A DNA stretch of 63,568 bases, from the NCBI GenBank assembly GCA_011390155.1, contig JAABSW010000013.1:1-63568 (forward strand), read 5' to 3'. Position 1 is the stretch's first letter. Every line of letters begins with the position of its first letter. Positions 12,115-20,973 of this stretch are shown piece by piece. The position numbers were made by a program, and so were the translations under genes. Below the pieces are notes generated by a model, which did no database searches, had not been told where the DNA came from, and saw only the letters and a list, made by a program, of their open reading frames with translations. The DNA comes from Clostridiaceae bacterium. GTDB lineage: Bacteria; Bacillota; Clostridia; Peptostreptococcales; Tindalliaceae.

Positions 12115-12180
12115 TAAAGCAAAAATAGTCATTAAAAAGATAAAAAAGTTCGTCGTAATAGTAATAGGGCCTGTGAATTT
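12115..12180 (-). other. Candidate origin unwinding element: GC-rich step, DnaA-trio-like repeat, AT-rich tract
   Basis: Minus strand, in order: a degenerate box ending TTCACA, a short GGGCC-containing GC step, the trinucleotide run TATTACTATTACGACGAAC (12149-12167 on the plus strand), then a T/A-rich tract down to the dnaN ribosome site. This order matches the basal unwinding system described for B. subtilis oriC, where DnaA loads on DnaA-trios. The assignment is by resemblance only. Confidence 0.55.
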
Positions 12181-12347
12181 GTTGAAAAACGGTTCAAACC
12201 ATTTAAAATAGAGGAAACTACCTGTGGTAAAAGTTGTTGAAAGTATGAACGATCTATCCCCAATATCCACAGGTATTAAAAAAAATAAATATAAAGTCAT
12301 TTATCCACAAATAATCCACAACCAATTAACAGGGCCATGTGAATGGA
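12123..12347. other. dnaA-dnaN intergenic origin segment with DnaA boxes
   Basis: AT-rich gap with a perfect TTATCCACA at 12301-12309, close variants TAATCCACA at 12312-12320 and ATATCCACA at 12264-12272, and TGTGGTAAA-like sequence near 12222-12230. Together with the boxes upstream of dnaA this suggests a bipartite oriC. Confidence 0.7.
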
Positions 12348-13718
12348 TTAATCGATGCCCCTGATTTCTTCCATCATTTTTTCAACCCGGTGTTTTAGCG
12401 ATTCGTCTGTTTTCATTTCTGAAACAATTTTGTCATGGGCGTGCATGACAGTAGTATGATCACGGTTTCCAAATTCTGTTCCAATCTTTGGAAGGGACAG
12501 ATCTGTCAGTTCCCTGGTGATGTACATGGCAATCTGCCGGGGAAAAGCAATGGACCTGGTTCTTTTGGAGGAATCCATTTCTTCCAGTTTAATGTTATAT
12601 TGATTTGAAATGTATTCCTTAATTAAAGAGACAGTTACCTGGCGGGAACGGGTGGAAAAAATATCATTGATGGTATGTCCGGCTGTTTCAAGTGTGATGT
12701 CATTGTTACTCAGTGAACATTGCACAACAATTCGGTTCAAAGCACCTTCCAGTTCACGGATGTTGGACTGAATTCTTTTCGCAATATAAAGGAGCACGTC
12801 GTCTGGCACTTTGATGTTTTCCATTTCTGCTTTTTTTCGAAGGATGGCGATGCGGGTTTCATAATCAGGAGGTTGGATGTCTCCAATAAGACCCCATTCA
12901 AAACGGCTGCGCAATCGCTCCTCTAAGGTGGGTATTTCTTTTGGAGGACGGTCACTGGAAATGATGATTTGTTTGTTATATTGGTGAAGGGCATTGAAAG
13001 TATGGAAAAACTCTTCCTGGGTACGCTCTTTATTGGCGATAAACTGGATGTCATCCACCAAAAGCACATCCACATTTCTGTATTTATTTCTAAATTCAAT
13101 GTTACGGTCATCCCGGATAGAGTTAATTAACTCATTGGTAAAGGTTTCAGAAGAGGAATAAAAAACCTTCATTCCCGGGTTATGTTGTAATATGTAATGA
13201 CCAATGGCATGCATCAGATGGGTTTTACCCAATCCCACGCCGCCATAAATGAAGAGTGGGTTATAAGCCTTTGCCGGTGCTTCAGCAACGGCCACAGAGG
13301 CAGCGTGAGCGAAACGGTTGCTGTTACCAACAACAAAGGTTTCAAAAACATATTTAGGGTTAAGATTGCTGTTGGTCTGTGAAGAGAATGATGTGTGAAT
13401 TGAGGGAGAGGCCACAACAGCCGGGGTTTCTTCCACTTTCACTTCTTCCGGGAAATCCTCCGGCGATTGAAAAGAAACATCATAAGGCTTTGAGGTGACT
13501 CTTTTAATGGCATTTTTGATAAGCATTTGGTAACGGTCATTTAAAATATCTTTTATAAATCCAGTGGGTGCACCCAAAACAATGCGGTTTTCAGTGGAAA
13601 CAATTTTAACAGGTTCAATCACTGTCATCCATGTTTCATAACCGACGTCACTCATTTCAGGTTTGATGATCTCCAGGGTTTCGTCCCAGATTTGTTGCAA
13701 TTGTCTTTGATGCGTCAT
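12348..13718 (-). CDS. dnaA: Chromosomal replication initiator protein DnaA
   Basis: The 456-residue initiator has the N-terminal helicase-interaction domain, a variable linker (about residues 80-115), the AAA+ core with Walker [11 protein letters not shown] and Walker [12 protein letters not shown], and the domain IV signature [16 protein letters not shown] that reads DnaA boxes. The ATG at 13718 sits behind GGAGG. DnaA-box clusters flank both ends of the gene, consistent with a bipartite origin and self-regulation. Confidence 0.97.
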   Translation of the reverse strand: MTHQRQLQQIWDETLEIIKPEMSDVGYETWMTVIEPVKIVSTENRIVLGAPTGFIKDILNDRYQMLIKNAIKRVTSKPYDVSFQSPEDFPEEVKVEETPAVVASPSIHTSFSSQTNSNLNPKYVFETFVVGNSNRFAHAASVAVAEAPAKAYNPLFIYGGVGLGKTHLMHAIGHYILQHNPGMKVFYSSSETFTNELINSIRDDRNIEFRNKYRNVDVLLVDDIQFIANKERTQEEFFHTFNALHQYNKQIIISSDRPPKEIPTLEERLRSRFEWGLIGDIQPPDYETRIAILRKKAEMENIKVPDDVLLYIAKRIQSNIRELEGALNRIVVQCSLSNNDITLETAGHTINDIFSTRSRQVTVSLIKEYISNQYNIKLEEMDSSKRTRSIAFPRQIAMYITRELTDLSLPKIGTEFGNRDHTTVMHAHDKIVSEMKTDESLKHRVEKMMEEIRGID

Positions 13719-14142
13719 GATGTAAAACCTCCTGTTGATTCACTTACACACAACCATGGCTGAAAAGAGAGAAAAAAGATTGTTGATAACCTGTGAACAA
13801 TCTGTGGAAAAAAAAAAGACTCTTTTTTCAGTATCGCTGTGACTCGTTTATATTATATAAAGAGTTGAGAAGGAAGGCAAATCACACTTTATCCACATAT
13901 AAAAATAAAATAGCAGAATCAAAAATTGGCTTAACAACTGCGGTAAAAAGGACTTACACACACATTTATCCACAAGCTGTGGATAAATGTGAATTAAGAG
14001 AGGTTTCTTAATAAAACGTTTATCCATTGATTTTACATGATTTCAAGGATTATAACAAATATTTTTTCACAGTTTAATAAAAACTATCCACAGGTGGATA
14101 ACAAAAATATTTTTTTCCACAACGAAAGACCCAAAGGCTTTC
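13719..14142. other. Origin of replication region upstream of dnaA (DnaA-box cluster)
   Basis: This non-coding AT-rich stretch holds the dnaA leader and promoter and several DnaA boxes. Perfect TTATCCACA occurs at 13889-13897 and 13966-13974, and TGTGGATAA at 13978-13986. Variants lie at 14020-14028 (TTATCCATT), 14084-14092 (CTATCCACA) and 14093-14101 (GGTGGATAA). The two boxes at 13966-13986 face each other across three bases. An inverted repeat ATTGTT...AACAAT lies near 13779-13801 in the dnaA leader. Genes diverge from here in both directions. Confidence 0.85.
13852..13880 (-). promoter_or_regulatory. Promoter of dnaA
   Basis: Minus strand: TTGCCT (13875-13880), 17-base spacer, TATAAT (13852-13857). 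A perfect DnaA box (13889-13897) lies just upstream of the -35, in a place suited to autoregulation by DnaA. Confidence 0.7.
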
Positions 14143-14171
14143 TTGACACTGGGTGGTAAAGCCGTTATAAT
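14143..14171 (+). promoter_or_regulatory. Consensus promoter of rpmH-rnpA
   Basis: Perfect TTGACA (14143-14148), a 17-base spacer and perfect TATAAT (14166-14171). This is the strongest vegetative promoter I can see in the window, in keeping with a ribosomal protein gene. Confidence 0.9.
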
Positions 14172-14295
14172 CTATGTGTATTATTGTCTAGTTCTTTCCG
14201 AAGCGTTTAAATGAAAAAAACAATAAAAAAGTGGATTTAATATTACAGTTACAGAATAACTGTTAATGGAACCATAATGAGGAGGTGTTTGAATC

Positions 14296-14430
14296 ATGAA
14301 AAGAACCTATCAGCCGAAAAAACGTCAAAGAAGCAGAGAACACGGCTTTCGTAAACGTATGAGCACAAAGGCAGGAAGAAACGTACTGAAAAGAAGACGT
14401 TTAAAGGGAAGAAAGCAACTGACAGCATAG
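14296..14430 (+). CDS. rpmH: 50S ribosomal protein L34
   Basis: A 44-residue, very basic protein: [18 protein letters not shown], then [17 protein letters not shown] and a short tail ending QLTA. This is the full canonical L34 sequence. The ATG follows GAGGTGTTTGAATC. It is the first gene rightward from the origin and lies just upstream of rnpA, as in most bacteria. Confidence 0.97.
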   Translation: MKRTYQPKKRQRSREHGFRKRMSTKAGRNVLKRRRLKGRKQLTA

Positions 14431-14455
14431 GGCCGCATTATGTGGCCTTTTTCAG
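14431..14455 (+). terminator. Terminator or attenuator between rpmH and rnpA
   Basis: GGCC...GGCC hairpin directly after the rpmH stop, followed by TTTTT. It would let L34 be made in excess over RnpA from the shared promoter. Confidence 0.6.
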
Positions 14456-14484
14456 TCTGAAAGGAATGCAGGGGAGGAATTTGA

Positions 14485-14949
14485 TTGAACAAACCTCTCA
14501 CATTGAAAAAGAACATAGAATTTAGAAAGGTCTACCAAAAAGGTAAATCAACTGCTAATCGGAACCTGGTTCTCTACTACATGTCTAACAACCTGCAGGA
14601 GTTTCGTGTAGGGATCACTGTTTCTAAAAAAGTAGGGAAAAGTGTGGTCCGCAATTTGGTAAAAAGACGCATCAGGGAAAGTCTAAGGGAATTGGCACCA
14701 CTCATGCCTGCAGGCTATGACCTGGTCTGGATTGCACGGGCAAGCTGTCAGGAAGCGGACTACAAAACCATTAAAAGTGCAGTGAAACATTTGGCAAAGA
14801 AAGCATTTAAAGGCCAGGAAAAAAAGACAATAGAAAAACATCCGAAAGAAATTGACAGTAAAAAACAGAAACATACCTTGGAAAAGAGTAAGCAAGTTGA
14901 AGAAAGAAGTAGATGGAATGGCAACAAAATGGATGATACATTTCATTAA
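14485..14949 (+). CDS. rnpA: Ribonuclease P protein component
   Basis: The protein subunit of RNase P, which helps the RNA subunit mature tRNA 5' ends. The first 115 residues carry the family core: an N-terminal [12 protein letters not shown] and the basic motif [15 protein letters not shown]. The start is TTG at 14485 behind GGGGAGG. At 154 residues it is longer than usual; the extra 35-40 residues are lysine- and glutamate-rich and their codons overlap the start of yidD by 32 bases. The tail is probably an unstructured extension. Confidence 0.93.
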   Translation: MNKPLTLKKNIEFRKVYQKGKSTANRNLVLYYMSNNLQEFRVGITVSKKVGKSVVRNLVKRRIRESLRELAPLMPAGYDLVWIARASCQEADYKTIKSAVKHLAKKAFKGQEKKTIEKHPKEIDSKKQKHTLEKSKQVEERSRWNGNKMDDTFH

Positions 14950-15145
14950 AGGTTATCAACGATGGATTTCCCCCCTGAAAGGAAAAACCTGTCGTTTTTA
15001 TCCAACCTGTTCGTCATACAGTCTGACAGCCTATGAAAGATTTGGTTTTTTCAAAGGGTCATGGCTGACGATGAAGCGAATTGTTAAATGTCAACCTTTT
15101 CATCCGGGCGGGGTTGACCATGTACCTGATAAAGACAACCAATAA
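14918..15145 (+). CDS. yidD: Membrane protein insertion efficiency factor YidD
   Basis: A 75-residue protein starting [20 protein letters not shown] and containing [19 protein letters not shown] and KCQPFHPGG, the conserved YidD core. Family members sit at the inner face of the membrane and assist YidC-dependent insertion. The start overlaps the end of rnpA by 32 bases, and the yidC gene follows 154 bases on. The rpmH-rnpA-yidD-yidC-jag order is the standard bacterial one. Confidence 0.92.
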   Translation: MATKWMIHFIKGYQRWISPLKGKTCRFYPTCSSYSLTAYERFGFFKGSWLTMKRIVKCQPFHPGGVDHVPDKDNQ

Positions 15146-15299
15146 ACCGGGGTTTCGCGCAGTGGAAAGAACTGGCTGCCGAAAAAGAAAAATATTTATA
15201 ATAATGTATGTGATAATGATACCTGTTTGAGTGATTATTGAATAATGAAATGATAAAAACCGTCTTAACGGTTAGAATATGAATCTGGGGGTTTTGACT

Positions 15300-15962
15300 T
15301 TGTCTCTATTTGCAGAGCCACTTGGCAGGCTGTTACAGTTAGTGCATGGTGTTGTGGGAAATTATGGTATCTCCATCATCCTTTTTACCATTCTGGTGAA
15401 ATTGGTGATGATTCCGTTGACCATAAAACAAACAAAATCCATGAAGAACATGCAGGAAATTCAACCTAAAATAAAGGAAATTCAAAAGAAGTACCAGAAT
15501 GATAAAGAAAAGATGAATGAGAAAGTCATGGAACTATACAAAGAAAACAATGTGAATCCCTTTGGGGGATGTTTGCCATTGTTGATACAGTTCCCCATTA
15601 TCATTGGTCTTTTTACAGTGCTTCGTCAGCCTGAAAATTATGGTTTTGCCCGTGAAATTGTTGAGGCAGGTTTTTTATGGATGCCCAGCTTATCAGCACC
15701 GGATCCATGGATCTTACCCATCCTGGCAGGAGCAACCACTTATTTGTCAAGCAAAACCATGTCTGCCTCAAAAGGCGGCGGTGGACAACAGGAAACCATG
15801 CAGAAAATGATGTTGTATTTTTTTCCCATTATGATTTTCTGGTGGGGAAGAAGTTTTCCAGCAGGATTAACGCTCTACTGGGTAGTCAGTAATCTATTCC
15901 AAACGGTGCAGCAGTTGGCCATTAACAGACCAAAGGCTTTACAACCGCATAAAGGGGAGTGA
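15300..15962 (+). CDS. yidC: Membrane protein insertase YidC/SpoIIIJ/Oxa1
   Basis: The protein has five hydrophobic segments and the conserved GGCLPLLIQFPIIIGL and FPIMIFWWGRSFPAGLTLYWVVSNLF regions of the Oxa1/YidC insertase. A TTG at 15300 preceded by GGGGG eight bases away gives an N-terminus MSLFAEPLG, close to the short N-termini of Gram-positive homologues. An ATG at 15279 is in frame but has no visible ribosome site. The N-terminus does not carry a lipobox. A small AACCG/CGGTT hairpin lies at 15258-15273 in the leader. Confidence 0.9.
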   Translation: MSLFAEPLGRLLQLVHGVVGNYGISIILFTILVKLVMIPLTIKQTKSMKNMQEIQPKIKEIQKKYQNDKEKMNEKVMELYKENNVNPFGGCLPLLIQFPIIIGLFTVLRQPENYGFAREIVEAGFLWMPSLSAPDPWILPILAGATTYLSSKTMSASKGGGGQQETMQKMMLYFFPIMIFWWGRSFPAGLTLYWVVSNLFQTVQQLAINRPKALQPHKGE

Positions 15963-15967
15963 ATCAC

Positions 15968-16594
15968 ATGATGACGGTGGAAGCAACCGGAAAAACCGTT
16001 GAAGAAGCAGTTGAAAACGGTTTACAGGAACTGGGTTGTCAACGTGAAGACGTGGAAGTTAAAATCCTGGAAGCACCCTATAAAGGTCTTTTAGGACTCA
16101 TTGGAAGCAAGGACGCCAAAGTACAATTGATCAAAATTAACCAGGACAAAACAGAGGAAGAAACACGCCTGTTTTTATCAGACCTGTTCCAGTCCATGAA
16201 CCTGGAGGTTGAAATCGACATTCAGTATGAAGAAGACCTGATGAAGATTGATTTAGCGGGACCAAACATGGGAATGGTCATTGGCAAGCGAGGCCAGACA
16301 CTGGATGCAGTGCAGTACCTGACAAGTCTGGTGGCCAATAAGAACAGAGAAAAATACGTAAAAGTCTTCATGGACACAGAGAATTATCGGGATAAACGAG
16401 AACAGACGTTGATTCGCCTGGCCAACAAAATGGCGAAAACTGTAAAAATGACACGTAAAACAATGGTACTGGAACCCATGAATCCCTACGAAAGAAGAAT
16501 TATTCATGCGACACTTCAGTCTGATCCCCGTGTTCAGACATACAGTGAAGGAGAAGATCCTTACCGGAAAGTAGCCATCAGCTTAAAAAAATAG
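15968..16594 (+). CDS. jag: RNA-binding protein Jag/KhpB
   Basis: About 208 residues: an N-terminal Jag domain (GKTVEEAVENGLQELG), a KH domain with GPNMGMVIGKRGQTLDAVQYL, and a C-terminal R3H domain containing MNPYERRIIHATL. The ATG at 15968 has GGGGAG eight bases upstream, and that ribosome site overlaps the yidC stop. Family members bind RNA and affect cell elongation and, in spore formers, are linked with SpoIIIJ. A strong hairpin terminator follows. Confidence 0.93.
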   Translation: MMTVEATGKTVEEAVENGLQELGCQREDVEVKILEAPYKGLLGLIGSKDAKVQLIKINQDKTEEETRLFLSDLFQSMNLEVEIDIQYEEDLMKIDLAGPNMGMVIGKRGQTLDAVQYLTSLVANKNREKYVKVFMDTENYRDKREQTLIRLANKMAKTVKMTRKTMVLEPMNPYERRIIHATLQSDPRVQTYSEGEDPYRKVAISLKK

Positions 16595-16599
16595 GCAGA

Positions 16600-16629
16600 A
16601 AAAACCCAGTGGCCACTGGGTTTTTTTTA
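16600..16629 (+). terminator. Terminator after jag
   Basis: The palindrome ACCCAGTGGCCACTGGGT is followed by eight T and preceded by six A, so it could stop transcription in either direction. It ends the rpmH-jag unit. Confidence 0.85.
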
Positions 16630-16674
16630 AAGGCAGAGAAAAGTTTGGCATTGTTGAAAAAGGGGGAACAGGCG

Positions 16675-18063
16675 ATGATCAAGGAAGAAACCATTGCCGC
16701 CATTGCCACAGCACCAGGAGAAGCTGGTATTGGTATTGTGCGTGTCAGCGGACCAGAGGCCCTAAGAAAAACCTGGCCTCTTTTTAAACCCTTGAAAGAG
16801 ATCACAGAAGAAAACATAATACCCAAACATATGTACTATGGTAAAGTGGTTCATCCCGTCACAGAAGAGTTGATAGACGAAGTGATGATGGTCTATATGA
16901 AGGGCCCACAATCGTATACCAGGGAAGACGTTGTTGAAATACAGTGTCATGGCGGCTCTCTTTCCGTGAGAAGCATTATGAAAGCCTTGTTGACGCAGGG
17001 GGTACGAAGTGCAGAACCAGGTGAATTTACCAAAAGGGCTTTTCTCAATGGACGTCTTGATTTAACCCAGGCTGAAGCGGTGATGGATTTAATCAGCGCA
17101 AGAACGGAAGCCAGTCACCGGACGGCGCTGGACCAACTGGAAGGTCATTTATCCCGGAAAGTACGCAGCATGAGGGAGGAAATGCTGGCCTTACTGGCCG
17201 AAATGGAGGTTTCCATTGATTTTTCAGAGGAAGAAGACCTGGAGGTTGAAACCTATGAAGGGTTGGCTTTTAAAACAGGAAGACTTATTGAACAACTGGA
17301 GAAGCTCATTGCATCAGCTAAAACGGGCAAAATTCTTAGGGAAGGCATTAAAACCGTCATTGTGGGTAAGCCAAATGTGGGAAAATCATCGTTGCTTAAC
17401 GCGTTGCTGCGGGAAAACCGGGCCATTGTCACCGACGTTCCTGGCACTACCAGGGACGCCATTGAAGAACAGCTGAACTTGAGGGGGATTCCCATGGTGC
17501 TCATGGACACAGCCGGCATCAGGGAAACAGAAGACTTGGTGGAACAACTGGGAGTGGAACGGAGCCGACAGCTTTTTCAAAAAGCAGATTTGGTGATGAT
17601 GATGCTGGACGCTTCCACCCACGTAAGCAAAGAAGATGTGGAAATACTGGAGATGATCAAAGATAAAAAAACACTGATCATTATTAATAAAACTGACCTG
17701 ACACCAAAACTTGCAGAAAACGAGTTGCCCCTGTGGGTGAAAAGAGACCAGCTGTTACGTCTTTCCTTGCTGGATGAGTCTGGATTGGACAGCTTGGAAG
17801 AAGCCCTGACTTCCTTGATCTTTGAAGGTGAAAAGAGGGCTGTTGAAAAAGAAATGGTGACGAACCTGCGACACCAACAGGCATTGGAAACCGCCAGGGA
17901 TTCACTGAAAGAGGGACTGGTGGGAATTGAACAACAACTGCCACTGGATTTTATCCAGGTTGATTACCAAACAGCCATGGATAGCTTGGGAGAAATCATA
18001 GGAGAAACCGTCAGAGAAGATTTGGTAGATTATATTTTTTCTCATTTTTGTATAGGAAAATAA
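16675..18063 (+). CDS. mnmE: tRNA uridine-5-carboxymethylaminomethyl modification GTPase MnmE
   Basis: With MnmG this GTPase modifies the wobble uridine of certain tRNAs. The 462-residue protein starts MIKEETIAAIATAPGEAGIG at ATG 16675 behind AGGGGG. It has the formyl-THF-binding N-domain, a helical domain, an inserted G domain with GKPNVGKSSLLNAL, the switch element DVPGTTRD, NKTD, and the canonical C-terminal FCIGK with the catalytic cysteine. It lies directly before mnmG, its partner. Confidence 0.96.
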   Translation: MIKEETIAAIATAPGEAGIGIVRVSGPEALRKTWPLFKPLKEITEENIIPKHMYYGKVVHPVTEELIDEVMMVYMKGPQSYTREDVVEIQCHGGSLSVRSIMKALLTQGVRSAEPGEFTKRAFLNGRLDLTQAEAVMDLISARTEASHRTALDQLEGHLSRKVRSMREEMLALLAEMEVSIDFSEEEDLEVETYEGLAFKTGRLIEQLEKLIASAKTGKILREGIKTVIVGKPNVGKSSLLNALLRENRAIVTDVPGTTRDAIEEQLNLRGIPMVLMDTAGIRETEDLVEQLGVERSRQLFQKADLVMMMLDASTHVSKEDVEILEMIKDKKTLIIINKTDLTPKLAENELPLWVKRDQLLRLSLLDESGLDSLEEALTSLIFEGEKRAVEKEMVTNLRHQQALETARDSLKEGLVGIEQQLPLDFIQVDYQTAMDSLGEIIGETVREDLVDYIFSHFCIGK

Positions 18064-18111
18064 ACGCCATCGGATAAAGGCCATTGGCCCATGGAAAGGT
18101 AGAGGAACCAA

Positions 18112-20019
18112 ATGCGATATGAAGCTGGAACATACGACATTATTGTGGTGGGCGCCGGTCATGCCGGCTGTGAAGCTGGTTTGGCTGCAGCCCGCATGGG
18201 AAAGAAAACCCTGCTGCTGACCATCTCGCTGGATTCAGTGGCCCTGCTGGCCTGCAACCCTTCCATCGGCGGAACAGGAAAAGGTCATTTGGTGAGAGAG
18301 GTTGACGCTTTGGGTGGACAGATGGGGTTAATCATTGACGAAACTTTTATCCAGAGCAAGATGTTAAACACAGCCAAAGGACCGGCAGTGCATTCACTGA
18401 GGGCACAGGCAGACAAGTGGGATTACCAGCAGGCCATGAAACAGGTATTGGAAAACCAGGAAAACCTGGACCTAAAGCAGGCAGAGGTGGTTGACCTGGT
18501 GACGGATGACCAGAAAGTAACGGGTGTGGTGACTCGCACCGGCGGCCTTTATCGCAGCAAAGCCGTGGTCCTGGCCACCGGAGTGTACCTGAAAAGCAAA
18601 GTGTTCATGGGGGAAGTAAATTATGAAAGCGGGCCAAGCGGCCTGTTTCCCGCACAGTTTTTATCAGAAAAACTGGCAAACATGAACATTATACTGCGAC
18701 GGTTCAAAACAGGGACCCCTGCCAGGGTGGATGCCAGAACCGTTGACTTTTCCAAGATGGAGAGGCAAGATGGTGATGAGGTGATGACACCCTTTTCTTT
18801 CCAGCATGAAACCCTGGACATTGAACAGATTCCCTGTTGGCTGAGCAGAACCACTGCTGCCACAAAAGAAATAATAGAAGCCAACATACACCGTTCAGCT
18901 ATGTACAGCGGGGAAATAAAAAGTACCGGCGTCCGGTATTGCCCCTCCATCGAAGACAAAGTGGTGAAATTCAGTGACAAGCCAACCCATCAGTTTTTTC
19001 TGGAACCTGAAGGAAAAAGCACAACGGAGATGTATGTACAGGGTATGTCCACCAGTTTGCCTGAAGAAGTACAGTTAATCATGTATCGCTCAATGCTGGG
19101 GCTGGAGAATGTACGTATTATGAGACCAGGCTATGCCATAGAATATGACTGCATTGACCCCACTCAATTACAGTTGTCCCTGGAAATGAAAAGGTGGGAA
19201 AACCTTTTTTGTGCAGGACAGTTTAACGGGTCTTCTGGGTACGAAGAAGCCGCTGCACAGGGTTTGATGGCAGGGATCAACGCTGTATTAAAAACGGAGG
19301 GTAAAGAACCTTTTATCCTGGATCGTTCGGAAGCTTATATCGGCGTACTCATCGACGATTTGGTGACAAAAGGCACAAACGAACCTTACCGCATGATGAC
19401 CTCCCGTGCAGAGTACCGGCTGGTGTTGCGCCAAGACAACGCCGACAGACGCTTAACAGAAAAAGCCTGGGCTTTAGGTTTGGCTTCACAGGAACGGTAC
19501 CATGCCATGAAAGATAAAGTGGAGAAAGTGGAAACTGAGCTAAAACGACTGCAGAACACGGTTTTACCTCCAGAGGGCATTAACCCATTGTTGGAAGAAA
19601 AAGGCACCAGCACCGTTAAAACCGGTCTTTCATTGATGGATGCACTAAAACGACCTGAACTTCACTACAAAGACCTGCAAAGCGTTGACCCAAACCCGGT
19701 AGAAGATCTGCCGCCTTCTGTCATCACCCAATGTGAGGTGCAGATCAAATACAAGGGCTACATTGACAAGCAGATGAAAACCGTGGAACAATTCAGGAAA
19801 ATGGAACACCGCATGTTGCCCCGGGACATTGACTATCACCTGATCAGTGGATTGCGCATTGAGGCGCGGCAGAAGTTGACACAGAATCAACCAATTTCCC
19901 TGGGACAGGCTTCCAGAATCTCGGGTGTGTCACCGGCGGACATTTCTGTCTTACTGGTCTACCTGGAGCAACAGAGAAGACAAAAAGAAGGAGCAGAAGA
20001 GAAGGGACGTGGAGAATAG
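18112..20019 (+). CDS. mnmG: tRNA uridine-5-carboxymethylaminomethyl modification enzyme MnmG (GidA)
   Basis: A 635-residue FAD enzyme that works as a complex with MnmE. It has the dinucleotide-binding motif [19 protein letters not shown], the [23 protein letters not shown] block, and [20 protein letters not shown] near residue 375. The C-terminal helical domain, which contacts MnmE, is intact. One base separates its stop from the rsmG start. Confidence 0.97.
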   Translation: MRYEAGTYDIIVVGAGHAGCEAGLAAARMGKKTLLLTISLDSVALLACNPSIGGTGKGHLVREVDALGGQMGLIIDETFIQSKMLNTAKGPAVHSLRAQADKWDYQQAMKQVLENQENLDLKQAEVVDLVTDDQKVTGVVTRTGGLYRSKAVVLATGVYLKSKVFMGEVNYESGPSGLFPAQFLSEKLANMNIILRRFKTGTPARVDARTVDFSKMERQDGDEVMTPFSFQHETLDIEQIPCWLSRTTAATKEIIEANIHRSAMYSGEIKSTGVRYCPSIEDKVVKFSDKPTHQFFLEPEGKSTTEMYVQGMSTSLPEEVQLIMYRSMLGLENVRIMRPGYAIEYDCIDPTQLQLSLEMKRWENLFCAGQFNGSSGYEEAAAQGLMAGINAVLKTEGKEPFILDRSEAYIGVLIDDLVTKGTNEPYRMMTSRAEYRLVLRQDNADRRLTEKAWALGLASQERYHAMKDKVEKVETELKRLQNTVLPPEGINPLLEEKGTSTVKTGLSLMDALKRPELHYKDLQSVDPNPVEDLPPSVITQCEVQIKYKGYIDKQMKTVEQFRKMEHRMLPRDIDYHLISGLRIEARQKLTQNQPISLGQASRISGVSPADISVLLVYLEQQRRQKEGAEEKGRGE

Positions 20020-20020
20020 A

Positions 20021-20734
20021 ATGGAACAACAACTGAGAGAAGGCCTTCAAACAATGGGGTTCCAGCCCACTGACCTCCAAATCAACCAGTTTATCCAATT
20101 TTACCACTTGTTGGTGGAATGGAATAAAAAAATGAACTTGACCTCCATCACGGCACCGGAAGAAGTTATCACCCACCATTTTCTGGATTCCGTTTCCTGT
20201 GCGTCCACATCGTCTTTCCAAAAATGCCATCAATTACTTGATCTTGGAACTGGGGCGGGGTTTCCTGGAATCCCATTAAAAATTCTCTGCCCGGAAAAAA
20301 CCTTCACCCTTATGGATTCTCTGGCAAAAAGAATTAACTTTTTAAAAGTGGTTTCAGAAAAACTTGGGTTGGAAGATTTGGAATTGGTGCATGCCAGGGC
20401 GGAAGAAGCCGCCAGAAATGATCAATACCGGGAGGCTTTTGACGGGGTTGTTTCCCGTGCAGTGGCAACCTTGCCCGTGTTGCTCGAGTACACGGTGCCG
20501 TTTATCAAAACGGGGGGATGGCTTATCTGCCAGAAAGGACCAAAAGCCCAGGAGGAATTACGTGAAGCGCAACAGGCGATGAACCTGCTTTCTGTCAGGT
20601 TTGAAGAAATGGTGGCAGTAAACATTCCCGGTGCCGATTTAAACCACCAGGTAATGGTGTTTCAAAAAGAAAAAAAGACACCGGCTAAATACCCCCGAAA
20701 AGCAGGGACACCTGGGAAAAAGCCGTTGTCATGA
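20021..20734 (+). CDS. rsmG: 16S rRNA (guanine-N7) methyltransferase RsmG
   Basis: A 237-residue SAM-dependent methyltransferase (GidB) that modifies a guanine in the 530 loop of 16S rRNA. It shows KMNLTSIT near the N-terminus, the SAM motif LLDLGTGAGFPGIPLKI, and the SRAVATLPVLLEY segment. The ATG at 20021 follows GGAG and is one base from the mnmG stop. The last 25 residues are a basic, proline-rich tail. In many bacteria loss of this gene gives low-level streptomycin resistance. Confidence 0.95.
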   Translation: MEQQLREGLQTMGFQPTDLQINQFIQFYHLLVEWNKKMNLTSITAPEEVITHHFLDSVSCASTSSFQKCHQLLDLGTGAGFPGIPLKILCPEKTFTLMDSLAKRINFLKVVSEKLGLEDLELVHARAEEAARNDQYREAFDGVVSRAVATLPVLLEYTVPFIKTGGWLICQKGPKAQEELREAQQAMNLLSVRFEEMVAVNIPGADLNHQVMVFQKEKKTPAKYPRKAGTPGKKPLS

Positions 20735-20772
20735 ACACAGGAGATGCTTGATATATCAACAATCATTAAGAC

Positions 20773-20788
20773 TGTTTCACGTGAAACA
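20773..20788. other. parS: parS centromere site
   Basis: A 16-base perfect palindrome TGTTTCACGTGAAACA, identical to the ParB-binding consensus of B. subtilis. It lies between rsmG and the parA-parB genes, about 6.8 kb from the DnaA-box cluster. Confidence 0.95.
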
Positions 20789-20913
20789 ACATCCACATCA
20801 TGCCGCTGTGGCCAAAAGGATATAAGTGAAGAATCTAAGAATCCTGTTTATTCTCCACGAAAAACATGGTAAAATAGATCAAGGGAATTAACACTAATTC
20901 CAATTCATGTAAA

Positions 20914-20942
20914 GCACTCCGGTAATCGGAGTCTTTTTTTTC
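20914..20942 (+). terminator. Hairpin with T-run upstream of parA
   Basis: ACTCCG (20916-20921) and CGGAGT (20927-20932) form a short stem followed by CTTTTTTTT. It may end the mnmE-rsmG transcript, or attenuate a parA transcript from a TAAAAT near 20870. The two cannot be told apart here. Confidence 0.65.
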
Positions 20943-20973
20943 AAACAACCAGTCGAAGCAAGGGGGAAAAATC

